A DNA stretch of 64,000 bases, taken from the NCBI RefSeq assembly GCF_000708715.2, contig NZ_JENB01000027.1, positions 1-64,000 of the forward strand, written 5' to 3'. Origin of the DNA: Pseudomonas putida W15Oct28. GTDB taxonomy: Bacteria; Pseudomonadota; Gammaproteobacteria; Pseudomonadales; Pseudomonadaceae. Positions 25,783 to 34,040 of this stretch are shown here, in pieces. Position 1 is the first letter of the stretch. Each line of letters opens with the position of its first letter. Under the pieces are notes generated by a model. The model did not search any database, had not been told where the DNA came from, and saw only the letters and a program-made list of their open reading frames with translations. A program made the translations under genes and the position numbers.

Positions 25783-26334
25783 CTAGGCGTGCACGCTCCA
25801 CTGAACCGCCTCTGCCTCGATCGGCATCTCGTCAATGGCATGAATCATTCCGTTCTCCAGGGCCTCGCTTGGGCTCAGAATCCGCGGGTGGGCCATCAGG
25901 TATCGCGGCACATCCAGCACCTGCGCTGCCCCCTCGGTCCGTTCGGCAACAATCTGCGCATACAACTCCAGATCGTAATCCAGGCTCATCGCGTACTCGG
26001 CCATCCGCGCATGGTCCACCGAGCCATGCAAGGTCCAGTGAAACGGGTGGAACAGGAACTTGCTGAAGCTGCACGCCGTGCGTCGCTCCCCGGCCAGGAA
26101 CAGGATATTGCCCATGGACTCCACCGTGCCCAGGTTGTGGGTATGGACCGCTACCGGCAACGATCGCAGGAAGTTGTACAGGGTAAAGCCATAACTGCAC
26201 TCGCCGCCCATGGTGGCGATGTTCAGTTGCAGGGTCTCGGCGCCCTGTTGCAACGCCCGCGAGCAGGTGTTGATCAGGTTGCCACAGGTCGACGAATTGA
26301 TCGGCCCGGTGAAGTGAATGATATGTCTGGCCAT
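25783..26334 (-). CDS. Orphan ClpP-like serine protease
   Basis: The 183-residue protein has the ClpP/crotonase fold pattern: an N-terminal strand HIIHFTGPINSST, a region around NIATMGGECSYGFTLYNFL, the nucleophile serine in GTVESMGNILFLAG, and a histidine-containing FLFHPFHWTLHG. It is not the housekeeping ClpP, which lies with clpX and is more conserved. No Clp ATPase is nearby. The ATG at 26334 fits the conserved start. It follows an iron-permease-like gene on the same strand with 22 bases between, suggesting co-transcription. Confidence 0.8.
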   Translation of the reverse strand: MARHIIHFTGPINSSTCGNLINTCSRALQQGAETLQLNIATMGGECSYGFTLYNFLRSLPVAVHTHNLGTVESMGNILFLAGERRTACSFSKFLFHPFHWTLHGSVDHARMAEYAMSLDYDLELYAQIVAERTEGAAQVLDVPRYLMAHPRILSPSEALENGMIHAIDEMPIEAEAVQWSVHA

Positions 26335-26356
26335 GCTCGCCTCCGGGGTTGGCAGG

Positions 26357-26731
26357 TCACTCCTTGTTCTGCTGTGGATCGTCACCCTGCCCGGCCATCT
26401 GACGGTACTGCTTGCGCAGGGCATGCAGTTCGGCCGGGTCCATGTCTTCCAGGTCCAGCAGCGCCTTGTGCGCCCGGCGCGTGGTGCGCAGCAGTTCGTC
26501 GATCTTGATGTGCAGTTCGTCGTTGTCGCGGTTCTGGGTGTTCTGGATCAGGAATACCATCAGGAACGTGATGATGGTGGTCGAAGTGTTGATCACCAGC
26601 TGCCAGGTGTCGTTGTAGTCAAACAGCGGGCCGGTCACGGCCCAGGTCAGGATCAACAGGCAGGCGATAGCGAAGCTTAGCGGGCGGCCGGCCCGATTGG
26701 CCAGCCAGTGGGCGAAACGGTCGAACTTCAT
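26357..26731 (-). CDS. Low-affinity iron permease family membrane protein
   Basis: The 124-residue protein has two membrane segments (PLSFAIACLLILTWAVTGP and INTSTTIITFLMVFLIQNTQNRD), the signature of the Fet4-like low-affinity iron permease family (PF04120). The charged C-terminus (KIDELLRTTRRAHKALLDLE) is cytoplasmic. An iron transport role is an annotation by family only. It is first of a two-gene unit with the ClpP-like protease. Confidence 0.8.
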   Translation of the reverse strand: MKFDRFAHWLANRAGRPLSFAIACLLILTWAVTGPLFDYNDTWQLVINTSTTIITFLMVFLIQNTQNRDNDELHIKIDELLRTTRRAHKALLDLEDMDPAELHALRKQYRQMAGQGDDPQQNKE

Positions 26732-26957
26732 ACTGGCACCCTTCCACAAAGCGGGTATGCGGTGGAAACGCCCAGCGCCGCAAAGTTCAACCCGGCATCA
26801 GTCTTTCCCGTTGGTCAAGCGCGCTGAACCCTGGCCGGTCTTCACCAGTCGACCTAATCAGAACCGGAAAAGAGGATGGCACGAGATCAATGGCTCCTTC
26901 TACAGCCTGCAAACCTCGCCCGGACCTGACGAGGGCCCTGTGCCCTGGAGGTGGCAA

Positions 26958-27374
26958 ATGCGCTTTTCTGTCCTGATGTTGATGGTTGCCAGCCTGGCCA
27001 GCGGCCAAGCCTTGGCCGAAGCTTGTAATGTGCTGACCCGCTCCTCCAGCGATGCGATAACGCCGGTGGACCGACACACCTGCTACAGCTACAGCAATCT
27101 GCCTGCCGAAGCGATCAACTGGTCGTGTAGCAACGAGAGCAAGGACATGCTCAACAGCGAGAAAAGCAAGGTGGCGCGCTGTGCGGATGGCAGCGTTGGC
27201 AGCTGTATCGCGCCCTTGACGCAGGAAGCGCTGGCCAATCCCAAAGCCGTCGGTGGCGACAAGCCGGCTTTGCCCGAAGAGGCGCGAGTGATCACCTACT
27301 ACTACGACACCCCTAGCCTTGGGCAGGCACGAACCGACTGCGAGCGTAACAACGGGGTCTGGCAGACCCATTGA
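26958..27374 (+). CDS. Secreted cysteine-containing hypothetical protein
   Basis: The 138-residue product starts with a signal peptide (MRFSVLMLMVASLASGQALA) followed by AEACNVL. The mature part has six cysteines, which suggests disulphide bonds in the periplasm. GGAGGTGG precedes the ATG at 26958; the frame runs further upstream but without a site. No family recognised. A bidirectional terminator follows. Confidence 0.75.
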   Translation: MRFSVLMLMVASLASGQALAEACNVLTRSSSDAITPVDRHTCYSYSNLPAEAINWSCSNESKDMLNSEKSKVARCADGSVGSCIAPLTQEALANPKAVGGDKPALPEEARVITYYYDTPSLGQARTDCERNNGVWQTH

Positions 27375-27383
27375 GTCTGCGAA

Positions 27384-27422
27384 CCTGTGCCTTTGTCGGC
27401 CCTTGCGGGCAAAGGCAACAGG
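27384..27422. terminator. Bidirectional terminator
   Basis: TGCCTTTG pairs with CAAAGGCA around an inner GCCC/GGGC stem, flanked by CCTG/CAGG. It separates the secreted-protein gene from the convergent nucleosidase gene. Confidence 0.75.
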
Positions 27423-27434
27423 CACTCCCGGCGG

Positions 27435-28022
27435 TCAGGCCTGGCTGAACAGCACCCGCTTGAACGCCTCGGCCGCCAGGTGCACCTGCACCGCCCAATC
27501 CCCGGCGGCATCGCTGCCTGCATCATCTGAAATGTACTTCAGGCACACGAACGGGATGCCTTCGCTGCGCGCGATCAGCGCCAGTACATAGGCTTCCATG
27601 TCGACGACGTCATAAGGCGCGTGGCCATGATTGATTTCGAAGCTGTCGCCGCTGCCACAGGTTTCAAGGGCGAGGCCGGGGATTGCAGCCCCATGCTCCA
27701 GTACGACCGGAATATCCGACAAGGGTGTTTCGTAACGGGCGAAGCCCAGTGGTGTCACATCCATGTCGCGTTGTACGAAACGGTTGCAGCACACCACCTC
27801 GCCCTTGCCATGGCGCTGGCTGCCAGCCGAGCCAAGGTTGACGATAAGCCTGGGCCTGCGCGTTGCGATCGCTTTGGTAAGGGCGATCGCCGCATTGACC
27901 TTGCCAATACCGGTGAAAACGGCGTTCACCTCGGTGAATACATCGCCGGCCTCGGCCTCGAGGGCGAACACAAACAGTGTGTCATCCAGGGAAATGTCGG
28001 GGAATTGCTTGATCAGCATCAT
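27435..28022 (-). CDS. MTA/SAH nucleosidase-like protein
   Basis: The 195-residue protein belongs to the nucleoside phosphorylase superfamily. It has the N-terminal acidic strand FALEAEAGDVF, TGIGKVNAA, the NLGSAGS loop, VDMEAYVLA (substrate 2'/3'-OH-binding glutamate) and ISDDAGSDAAGDW with the aspartate used as general acid. It likely cleaves 5'-methylthioadenosine or S-adenosylhomocysteine, but at 195 residues it is shorter than Pfs (about 230). Starts at 28022 and 28019 are adjacent ATGs. Confidence 0.82.
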   Translation of the reverse strand: MMLIKQFPDISLDDTLFVFALEAEAGDVFTEVNAVFTGIGKVNAAIALTKAIATRRPRLIVNLGSAGSQRHGKGEVVCCNRFVQRDMDVTPLGFARYETPLSDIPVVLEHGAAIPGLALETCGSGDSFEINHGHAPYDVVDMEAYVLALIARSEGIPFVCLKYISDDAGSDAAGDWAVQVHLAAEAFKRVLFSQA

Positions 28023-28078
28023 GGAGCAGGTGTTTCCGCGTGGCTGCAAAGGGCGCGGCCATTGTCGGCCAACCCCGG

Positions 28079-28228
28079 CTAATTGCAAGCGCTGGCGGCC
28101 ACTACAGCTTGGCGCGCCTGCACCTTGCCGAGCCCGTTCGCCGTGATCTGTGGCAGACAATACAACTGCTGGTCGGCATGTGTACCGTCGGGCAGCAGGT
28201 GACGGGCGTGGAGGAAGATCGCCGTCAC
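28079..28228 (-). CDS. Possible 49-residue small protein
   Basis: A GTG start at 28228, preceded by AGGAGCACGGC, opens a 49-codon frame ending TAG. The product (starting MTAIFLHARHLLPDG) has balanced composition and GC3-rich codons like a real gene. It lies between a lipoprotein gene and the nucleosidase gene on the same strand, filling an otherwise empty gap. No family recognised. Confidence 0.45.
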   Translation of the reverse strand: MTAIFLHARHLLPDGTHADQQLYCLPQITANGLGKVQARQAVVAASACN

Positions 28229-28246
28229 GCCGTGCTCCTGGTGTGC

Positions 28247-28444
28247 TTACTGGCTCGGTTTCTGGCCCGGCATCGGTTCCGGGTCGGGCGCAGGCTGCGG
28301 TGCCGGCTTGGAATCGGGTTGCTGCATTTGCAGCGATGGCTTGCTGGGGTCGGCATCCTTGCCCGGGTGGTCATTGTCGCGGTCAAAGCAGCCGCCGACC
28401 AAGGTCAGCGAGCCGATGAGGATGATCAGTGGAGTCAGTCGCAT
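28247..28444 (-). CDS. Small proline-rich lipoprotein
   Basis: The 65-residue product has a lipobox LVGGC with cysteine 19, followed by a low-complexity tail rich in Pro, Asp, Gln and Lys (QPDSKPAPQPAPDPEPM). It is probably an envelope protein of unknown role. AAAGGGGAG precedes the ATG. Confidence 0.75.
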   Translation of the reverse strand: MRLTPLIILIGSLTLVGGCFDRDNDHPGKDADPSKPSLQMQQPDSKPAPQPAPDPEPMPGQKPSQ

Positions 28445-28504
28445 GGGTACTCCCCTTTTGGCTGATTGCAGTGCCAGGTCGCCCCGGCACTGCGCGTCGG
28501 TCAG

Positions 28505-28681
28505 TTACGAGCGGCCGCCCTTGCGGCCCGAGTCTTGCGGCATGTCTTTGCCAGAGGACTGGCCGCCCTTGCGTCCGGCTTCGGAAGCCTTTTCTTTATC
28601 ATTGGCGAAGTTGCCTGGGTTCTTGTTACCGCCTTGGCTGCCTTGTTGGTTGCCGGTACGGCTGTTGTCTTTAGTGGCCAT
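28505..28681 (-). CDS. KGG-motif stress-induced protein
   Basis: The 58-residue hydrophilic protein carries two KGG repeats in the context SEAGRKGGQSSGKD and DSGRKGGRS, plus a Gly/Asn-rich start. This is the general stress protein family related to Con-10/GsiB, induced by stress or stationary phase. The ATG at 28681 begins MATKDNSRTG; the upstream frame is not conserved. Confidence 0.85.
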   Translation of the reverse strand: MATKDNSRTGNQQGSQGGNKNPGNFANDKEKASEAGRKGGQSSGKDMPQDSGRKGGRS

Positions 28682-28828
28682 GGTGTTCAAGCCTCGTATG
28701 ACTTCGGAATGCACGGCAAGCTGCCGTACACAGGTTGGGAGTTCGGCGATATCGCGGGATTCGTTTTATTGCGAAGGGTTCGGACCGGTGGCGTTAAATA
28801 AGCAGCAACGCCATATTTGGTGCGCCTG

Positions 28829-30124
28829 TCAGTCGTGCGGCGGGTTATCCAGATGGGCCTGGCGGCGGCCCAGCCAGCCACCGGTGGCTGCCCAGCCAAG
28901 GGCAATCAGCGCACCGATCAGCATCGCCAGTTGCGGGTGCTCACCCATCACGTCCAGCGCGCGCTTGACCCAGCCGCTAAGGGCATCGCCACCCCGGTAG
29001 ACCACCGTATCGATGAAGTTCTTGGCCTTGTACTTGTCCTCGGCGGGCAGCACGGTGAACAGCATCTCGCGCCCTGGCCGCACCAAGGCGTACTCGCCGG
29101 CCCGGCGCACCACCATCACCACCACAAATACCGCGAACACCGGGGCCAGTGCCAGCCACAGGAACCCTGCGGCCATTATTAGCGGCACCGCCACCAGCAA
29201 CACCCCCACGCCCAAGCGCCGGGCCAGGCGCCCGGTGAGGAATACCTGGGTAAGGATGGCCAGGGCCTGCACCACCGTGTCGATCAGGCCGAAGACCTGG
29301 GTTTGCCGGGTGCGATCGGTGAAGGTTTCACTGACGATGCGCGCCTGCTCGAAATACAGGAAGGTGCTGACGCTGGCCAGCAACACCACGAACAGGGCAA
29401 TGCCCAGCAGGTACGGAGAGCGCAACACGGCGGTAGCGCCGGCAAAAGGGTTGCCGCCCAAGGGCCGCGAACCCGCGCGCTCGGCCTGTTCTGGTAGCGG
29501 GTTGCGCACTCGCCAGCGTTGCAGGAACAGGGCCGCACCGCTGCTGCCCAGCAGAAACGCCGCCGCCAGCACCAGCAGCCCGGAATGGCCCAACGGCGCC
29601 ACCAGCAAGGTGCCGAGAATGGGGCCGCTAAGCCCGCCCAAGCTGGCCCCGGCTGCCAGCAGGCCGAACAGCCGCTTGCCCTGCGCGGTGGAAAACAGGT
29701 CGGCGAGCACGCTCCAGGCCAGCGAGATCGTTAGCAAATTGAACACCGACAGCCAGATGTAGAAAGCCCGGGCAGTCCACAAGTCGTCAGGGTTGGCGGC
29801 AAACAGCAAGGCAAACAGCAGCAGGTTGCTGGTGAAGAAGCCGTAGGTCCACGGCAGGATGTGCCTGCGTTGCACCCTGGACGCCAGCCAGCCGAACAGC
29901 GGCAGGCACGCCAGTGTGGCGATGAAGGTGCCGGTGAACAGCCATTGCAGGTTGTCCACACCCCCGGCGACACCCATGGTTTCGCGCACCGGGCGCAGCA
30001 TGAAGTAGCCGGTGAACAGCAGGTAGAACAGCAGCAGGCCGGCGATTACCGCCGGCCCCTCGCCGGGCTGAATGTTCAGCCCTTGGTCCAGACGCCGCCG
30101 CCAGCCTGGCATGATGTCAGGCAA
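28829..30124 (-). CDS. ADP/ATP-carrier-like MFS transporter
   Basis: The 431-residue membrane protein has about 12 hydrophobic segments. The start MPGWRRRLDQGLNIQPGEGP and FTGYFMLRPVRETMGVAGG are typical of the bacterial NTP/NDP-exchange-like MFS branch related to plastid/rickettsial ATP:ADP antiporters. Substrate unknown; free-living bacteria do not need ATP import, so nucleotide transport should not be assumed. It overlaps the upstream aldo/keto reductase gene by 8 bases, and an alternative ATG lies at 30112. Confidence 0.8.
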   Translation of the reverse strand: MPDIMPGWRRRLDQGLNIQPGEGPAVIAGLLLFYLLFTGYFMLRPVRETMGVAGGVDNLQWLFTGTFIATLACLPLFGWLASRVQRRHILPWTYGFFTSNLLLFALLFAANPDDLWTARAFYIWLSVFNLLTISLAWSVLADLFSTAQGKRLFGLLAAGASLGGLSGPILGTLLVAPLGHSGLLVLAAAFLLGSSGAALFLQRWRVRNPLPEQAERAGSRPLGGNPFAGATAVLRSPYLLGIALFVVLLASVSTFLYFEQARIVSETFTDRTRQTQVFGLIDTVVQALAILTQVFLTGRLARRLGVGVLLVAVPLIMAAGFLWLALAPVFAVFVVVMVVRRAGEYALVRPGREMLFTVLPAEDKYKAKNFIDTVVYRGGDALSGWVKRALDVMGEHPQLAMLIGALIALGWAATGGWLGRRQAHLDNPPHD

Positions 30125-31028
30125 ACTGCTTGATCAGCGCCTGTTGCTGCGCCTGGGTGAGCATGGGTTCATGCCCGGCCTTGAGCTGGTCGAGCTGGCG
30201 ATCGGGCCGGCCAGTGGCGGGGATGACCGTGGTCACTGCCGGGTGGCTGATGGCGAACTTGAGAAACAGCTGCGCCCAACTGCCAATGCTTGCCTCTGCG
30301 GCCCAGCCGGGTAACGGCAGGTCCTTGACCTTGGCGAACAGGCGACCATCGTCGAACGCCCGGTTGATGAGCACCGCAACGCCCTTGTCGTGGCACAGCG
30401 GCAGTAGATCGCGAGCGGCGTCGGGGGCATTGACCGAATAGTTGATCTGGATGAAGTCCAGGGGCTCGCTGCGCACGATACGGGCGACTTCGTCTTGGCC
30501 ACTGTTCAGGTAATGGGTGATGCCGACATAGCGGGTCTTGCCCTGTTGCTTCAGCTCGCGGGCATAGGGCAGTTGGGTCTGCCAGTCGCGCAGGTTGTGG
30601 ATCTGCAGCAAGTCGACCTTGTCGGTGCGCAGGCTCTTCAGGCTGCCGGCCCATTGCGCTTCGGCGTCGGCCCGGCTGTCGGCGGCGATCTTGGTGGCAA
30701 TGAAGCACTGTCGGTGCCAGCCGCCCTCTTCCAGCAACTGGCCGAGAATGCTGTCGGCACCGCTGTAGTTGGGCGAGGTGTCGATCACTCGGCCACCTCC
30801 TTCGAAAAACGCCTTGAGCACCGCTTTGAGCTGCTGATACTGGGCCGAGCCGGCTTCTACTTCAAAACTGCCGGAAGTACCTGCACCGATCACCGGCAAC
30901 GCTTCACCGGTGGACGGTATTTTGCGGGTCAGCAAGCCCGCCGGGGTGGCGGCATGCAGCCAGGGGCTGGCGGCAGCCAGCAACCCCAGTGTGGCACCTG
31001 CGCGTAGGACATCACGACGTGCGTACAT
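30117..31028 (-). CDS. Tat-exported aldo/keto reductase
   Basis: The 303-residue protein starts MYARRDVLRAGATLGLLAAA, a twin-arginine signal, so the enzyme is likely folded with NADPH and exported or membrane-held. The aldo/keto reductase barrel shows VIDTSPNYSGAD with the cofactor aspartate and active tyrosine, FIATKI with the active lysine, and GITHYL. Substrate unknown. It is translationally joined to the following transporter gene. Confidence 0.85.
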   Translation of the reverse strand: MYARRDVLRAGATLGLLAAASPWLHAATPAGLLTRKIPSTGEALPVIGAGTSGSFEVEAGSAQYQQLKAVLKAFFEGGGRVIDTSPNYSGADSILGQLLEEGGWHRQCFIATKIAADSRADAEAQWAGSLKSLRTDKVDLLQIHNLRDWQTQLPYARELKQQGKTRYVGITHYLNSGQDEVARIVRSEPLDFIQINYSVNAPDAARDLLPLCHDKGVAVLINRAFDDGRLFAKVKDLPLPGWAAEASIGSWAQLFLKFAISHPAVTTVIPATGRPDRQLDQLKAGHEPMLTQAQQQALIKQFA

Positions 31029-31117
31029 GGAAAAGCTCCCGTCATGAATCGGAAACTTTCAAGGCTAGCCGCTCTATCCCGTGCCGGCAGGTGTTTCTGT
31101 ATCTGGATGTTTAGTGA

Positions 31118-31978
31118 TCAGGCCAGCAGCAGGCTCAGGTCAACACCCGTCGCGCCCATCGGGGGGCACCAGTAGTAGCCACCGGTCAGTGGCCGGCTGA
31201 AGCGGTACAAGCCGTCGATGATGCCGTCCTCCAGGCCGCTCATGCGTCGCAGCTGTACTTCGAACGCATCGAAGCTGTGGCCCAGGGCGACGAAGGCCAG
31301 GCCGGCGCCACGCTGATCTGCCCAGGCCACCGAACGACGGACCATGAACGCCTCGGGTTCGAAGCTTTCCTGCGCGGTGCGTTTGACGTGTGCAGACTCG
31401 GGCGCATCGTCCAGCTCTTCGTTGTCGCTCAGGCGGCGGCCGATGATGTTGTCCTGGTCAGCCTGGGGCAGCGACTTGAAGTACTCCAGGTCGTGCTTCC
31501 ACAGCTGGAACGCGGCAAAGCTGGAACCATCGGCAGCAATGGCCGCCTGCACGGCATCTTCGTCCACCGGGTTCTCGGTGCCATCTTCATAGCCGGTCAA
31601 GTCATGGCCGCCACGGTGCAGGAAGCCATCAACGCTGTCAGTCAGGCGCAGGGCTGGTGCCAGCGCGTGCTCCAGGGCCTGGGCGCGCAGCAGCAGGTCG
31701 CCGCGCTCGTTACCGCGCAGCCACAGCCACAGGGCGTGCTGGGTGCTTGGGTTCTCTACGGCGGCGTCCAGCAGCGGGAAAGCGCGCAGGCCTGGTACTG
31801 CACGGCCCAGGGCCTTGGCCAGCGGCGCACCGATACCCAGGATCAGCTGGTCGCCATCGACCAGTGGCAGCAAGGCATCCAGAGCGGCAGGCAGCGCCTC
31901 GGGCGATTGCAGGGTGAAAAACAGGTGACGGGCATGGGCCGGCACCGGGGTGGCAAGCAGCCCTTTCTGGAACGGCAT
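31118..31978 (-). CDS. Dyp-type heme peroxidase
   Basis: The 286-residue enzyme is a dye-decolorising peroxidase without a signal peptide. The distal motif GYEDGTENP holds catalytic D132, the proximal heme ligand is H197 in ESAHVKRT, and the distal arginine R214 lies in FMVRRSVAW. It may act on peroxides in the cytoplasm or inside an encapsulin, but no encapsulin gene is near. Divergent from the BASS symporter gene. Confidence 0.92.
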   Translation of the reverse strand: MPFQKGLLATPVPAHARHLFFTLQSPEALPAALDALLPLVDGDQLILGIGAPLAKALGRAVPGLRAFPLLDAAVENPSTQHALWLWLRGNERGDLLLRAQALEHALAPALRLTDSVDGFLHRGGHDLTGYEDGTENPVDEDAVQAAIAADGSSFAAFQLWKHDLEYFKSLPQADQDNIIGRRLSDNEELDDAPESAHVKRTAQESFEPEAFMVRRSVAWADQRGAGLAFVALGHSFDAFEVQLRRMSGLEDGIIDGLYRFSRPLTGGYYWCPPMGATGVDLSLLLA

Positions 31979-32162
31979 GACAGGCTAATCCTCGGTAAAA
32001 GCCGGAATGCTACTGCGCCTGCAGCCCTACTGCAACGCGGCATTCAGCCTCGTCATTCGCTGCACTTGGTAACAAATGGTTACCAAGTGCTGGCCCTTTG
32101 CGATTAGCTATCAATCAACGTCGACCTACACTCCTCGAGATCCTTCGTCCGAGAGACCTCCC

Positions 32163-33056
32163 ATGACCGCCTCGCCCCTGCTAACCGCCTTCCTGCCGCT
32201 TGCGCTGGGTATCATCATGCTCGGCCTGGGGTTGTCGCTGACCCTGACCGATTTCGCTCGCGTGGTGAAATACCCCAAACCGGTGATGGTGGGCCTGGCC
32301 TGCCAGATCTTGCTGCTGCCGCTGGTGTGCTTCCTGATCGCCAACGGTTTTGGCCTGGAGTCGGCCCTGGCGGTCGGGCTGATGCTGCTGGCTGCCTCGC
32401 CGGGCGGCACCACGGCCAACCTGTTCAGCCATCTGGCCCATGGCGATGTAGCGTTGAACATCACCCTGACGGCCGTCAATTCGCTGATCGCGATCCTGAC
32501 CATGCCATTACTGGTGAACTTGTCGCTGAGCTGGTTCATGGCCTCGGACCAGGCCATACCGCTGCAGTTTGCCAAGGTGCTGCAGGTATTTGCCATTGTC
32601 CTGCTGCCGGTCGCACTGGGTATGCTGATTCGTCGTTACACCCCCGCTTTTGCCGCACGCATGCAGAAGCCGATGAAGCTGGTGGCGGTGCTGTTTCTGG
32701 CCTTCACCATTGTCCTGGCACTGGCCAAGGATTGGCAGACCGTGGTCGAGTACGCACCGGTGGTGGGCCTGGCTGCGCTGTCGTTCAACCTGCTGAGCCT
32801 GGCCGTGGGCTACTGCGTGCCGCGCCTGTTGAACATCCCCAAACGTCAGGCAATTGCCATCGGCATGGAAATCGGCATTCACAACGGCACGCTGGCGATT
32901 GCCTTGGCGCTGAGCCCGTCGTTGCTGAACAACCCGACCATGGCGGTGCCGGCGGCGCTGTACAGCCTGATCATGTTCTTCACGGCGGCAGGGTTTGGCT
33001 GGTGGGTGAGCCGCGGGCATGTGGCCGCGCAGCCCGAAGTTGAAACCACACATTGA
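32163..33056 (+). CDS. Bile acid:sodium symporter (BASS) family transporter
   Basis: The 297-residue membrane protein has about nine to ten hydrophobic segments. BASS hallmarks are ASPGGTTANLFSHLAHGDVALN near 80-101 and EIGIHNGTLAIALA near 238. The ATG at 32163 follows GAGACCTCCC. Substrates of bacterial members include organic anions such as pantoate or pyruvate; not decidable here. Confidence 0.88.
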   Translation: MTASPLLTAFLPLALGIIMLGLGLSLTLTDFARVVKYPKPVMVGLACQILLLPLVCFLIANGFGLESALAVGLMLLAASPGGTTANLFSHLAHGDVALNITLTAVNSLIAILTMPLLVNLSLSWFMASDQAIPLQFAKVLQVFAIVLLPVALGMLIRRYTPAFAARMQKPMKLVAVLFLAFTIVLALAKDWQTVVEYAPVVGLAALSFNLLSLAVGYCVPRLLNIPKRQAIAIGMEIGIHNGTLAIALALSPSLLNNPTMAVPAALYSLIMFFTAAGFGWWVSRGHVAAQPEVETTH

Positions 33057-33068
33057 ACGCCAGCATGT

Positions 33069-33161
33069 GACCTGTGGGAGCGGGCATGCCCGCGAACACC
33101 GGCAAAGCCGGTGCCATCCATCGCGTGTGCTGCTTCGCGGGCACGCCCGCTCCCACAGGTC
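33069..33161. repeat. Composite REP element (two inverted REPs plus inner hairpin)
   Basis: Outer arms ACCTGTGGGAGCGGGC and GCCCGCTCCCACAGGT enclose ACCGGCAAAGCCGGTGCCATCCATCGCG. The same composite recurs at 46150, 55739 and 59656. Confidence 0.9.
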
Positions 33162-33174
33162 AGGTACAGACCAA

Positions 33175-33642
33175 TCATTGCCGGTTGCGCTTGCTGCGCA
33201 ACTGGTGCTTCAACGTCTTCAACGGTGGCGCATAGAAAAACCCGAACGACACACTCCCCGTGCGCCCCTTCACCGCGTGGTGCAACTGGTGCGCACGGTG
33301 CAGGCGCTTGAGGTAGCGGTTGACCGGGCGTGGCGTGCGCGGCCAATGCCGGTGAAAGAACCCGTCGTGAGCCACGACATACAACATGCCGTACCCCGCC
33401 ACACCGCCGCCAATCCACTGCAACGGTGCATAACCACTCTTGCCCAAGGCGACCAGCGCTGTGGCGACCAGCCCCAGGGCCACCAGGTACAGGTCGTTGG
33501 TTTCGAGCATGCCCAGGTGTGGCTCATGGTGCGAGCGGTGCAGCCACCAGCCCCAGCCATGCATGATGTACTTGTGAGCCAGCGTGCCAACGCCCTCCAT
33601 GGCCACCAGGGTGCCGAACAATACGGCGAGATTGAACAGCAT
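33175..33642 (-). CDS. CrtZ-like beta-carotene hydroxylase / fatty acid hydroxylase family
   Basis: The 155-residue membrane enzyme carries four histidine clusters for a di-iron site: HKYIMH, HRSHHEPH, HDGFFHRHW and HRAHQLHH. This pattern matches CrtZ-type carotene 3-hydroxylases. No other carotenoid genes are in the window, so the substrate may be another lipid. The ATG at 33642 begins MLFNLAVLFGT; a longer frame upstream to 33996 has poor coding character. Confidence 0.85.
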   Translation of the reverse strand: MLFNLAVLFGTLVAMEGVGTLAHKYIMHGWGWWLHRSHHEPHLGMLETNDLYLVALGLVATALVALGKSGYAPLQWIGGGVAGYGMLYVVAHDGFFHRHWPRTPRPVNRYLKRLHRAHQLHHAVKGRTGSVSFGFFYAPPLKTLKHQLRSKRNRQ

Positions 33643-33830
33643 GGAACGGTCCGGTGGATGGCAAAGGGAGGCGCAAGGGTACCGGCTGCCCAGGTTTTTT
33701 TCCATGTGGGCGTGACCGGCTGCCGGCCACTCACGGATGAATCCATTGTCATGTTTTTGCCCTTGACCTGCTCTGCCACGCGGCGTATGGTCCGCGACGC
33801 AATTTTGCCTTCCTGAACAGGAGACCTGCC

Positions 33831-33878
33831 TTGGACAGTAGCCCCAGTCGCTTGCGACAGGCCCGCGTGGCGCGGTAG
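33831..33878 (+). CDS. Possible 15-residue leader peptide upstream of mgtC
   Basis: A TTG codon preceded by ACAGGAGACCTGCC opens 15 codons ending TAG (product begins MDSSPSRLRQARVAR). It lies 162 bases before mgtC and is followed by several hairpins. mgtC genes in enterobacteria use leader peptides for control, but this one shows no similarity to those. Tentative. Confidence 0.35.
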   Translation: MDSSPSRLRQARVAR

Positions 33879-34026
33879 CCCGGCAGTGTCCTGCACTGTC
33901 TGGCCGCTCTGGCAAGACGGTGGTTTCTTGTAACCCCCGCATCTCCCCTCCCTCCTCGTGGTCCTGCGCATTTTTCTGGTTTTTCAACCGCGCCAACTGA
34001 TGGCGTTCATGCAGGCGTGTGCCTGC
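33879..34026 (+). promoter_or_regulatory. Structured mgtC leader
   Basis: Stems visible are CAGTG-TCCTG-CACTG (33883-33897), CAAGA..TCTTG near 33920-33937, and a perfect GCAGGC-GTGT-GCCTGC (34011-34026) that ends next to the mgtC ribosome site GGAAGAGG. The long leader suggests post-transcriptional control, perhaps by Mg or peptide translation. It does not match the M-box. Confidence 0.45.
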
Positions 34027-34040
34027 GGAAGAGGTTTGCT

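Noticed and set aside
28040..28465. Plus-strand frame of 141 codons over the lipoprotein and 49-residue gene
   Set aside because: The minus strand has two frames with ribosome sites and a lipobox; the plus frame has none.
33643..33996. Extension of the CrtZ-like frame upstream
   Set aside because: The added sequence is not membrane-like or conserved in pattern, and the family start is at 33642.
33879..34026. M-box or fluoride riboswitch before mgtC
   Set aside because: The conserved core sequences of these riboswitches were not found; only unspecific hairpins are seen.
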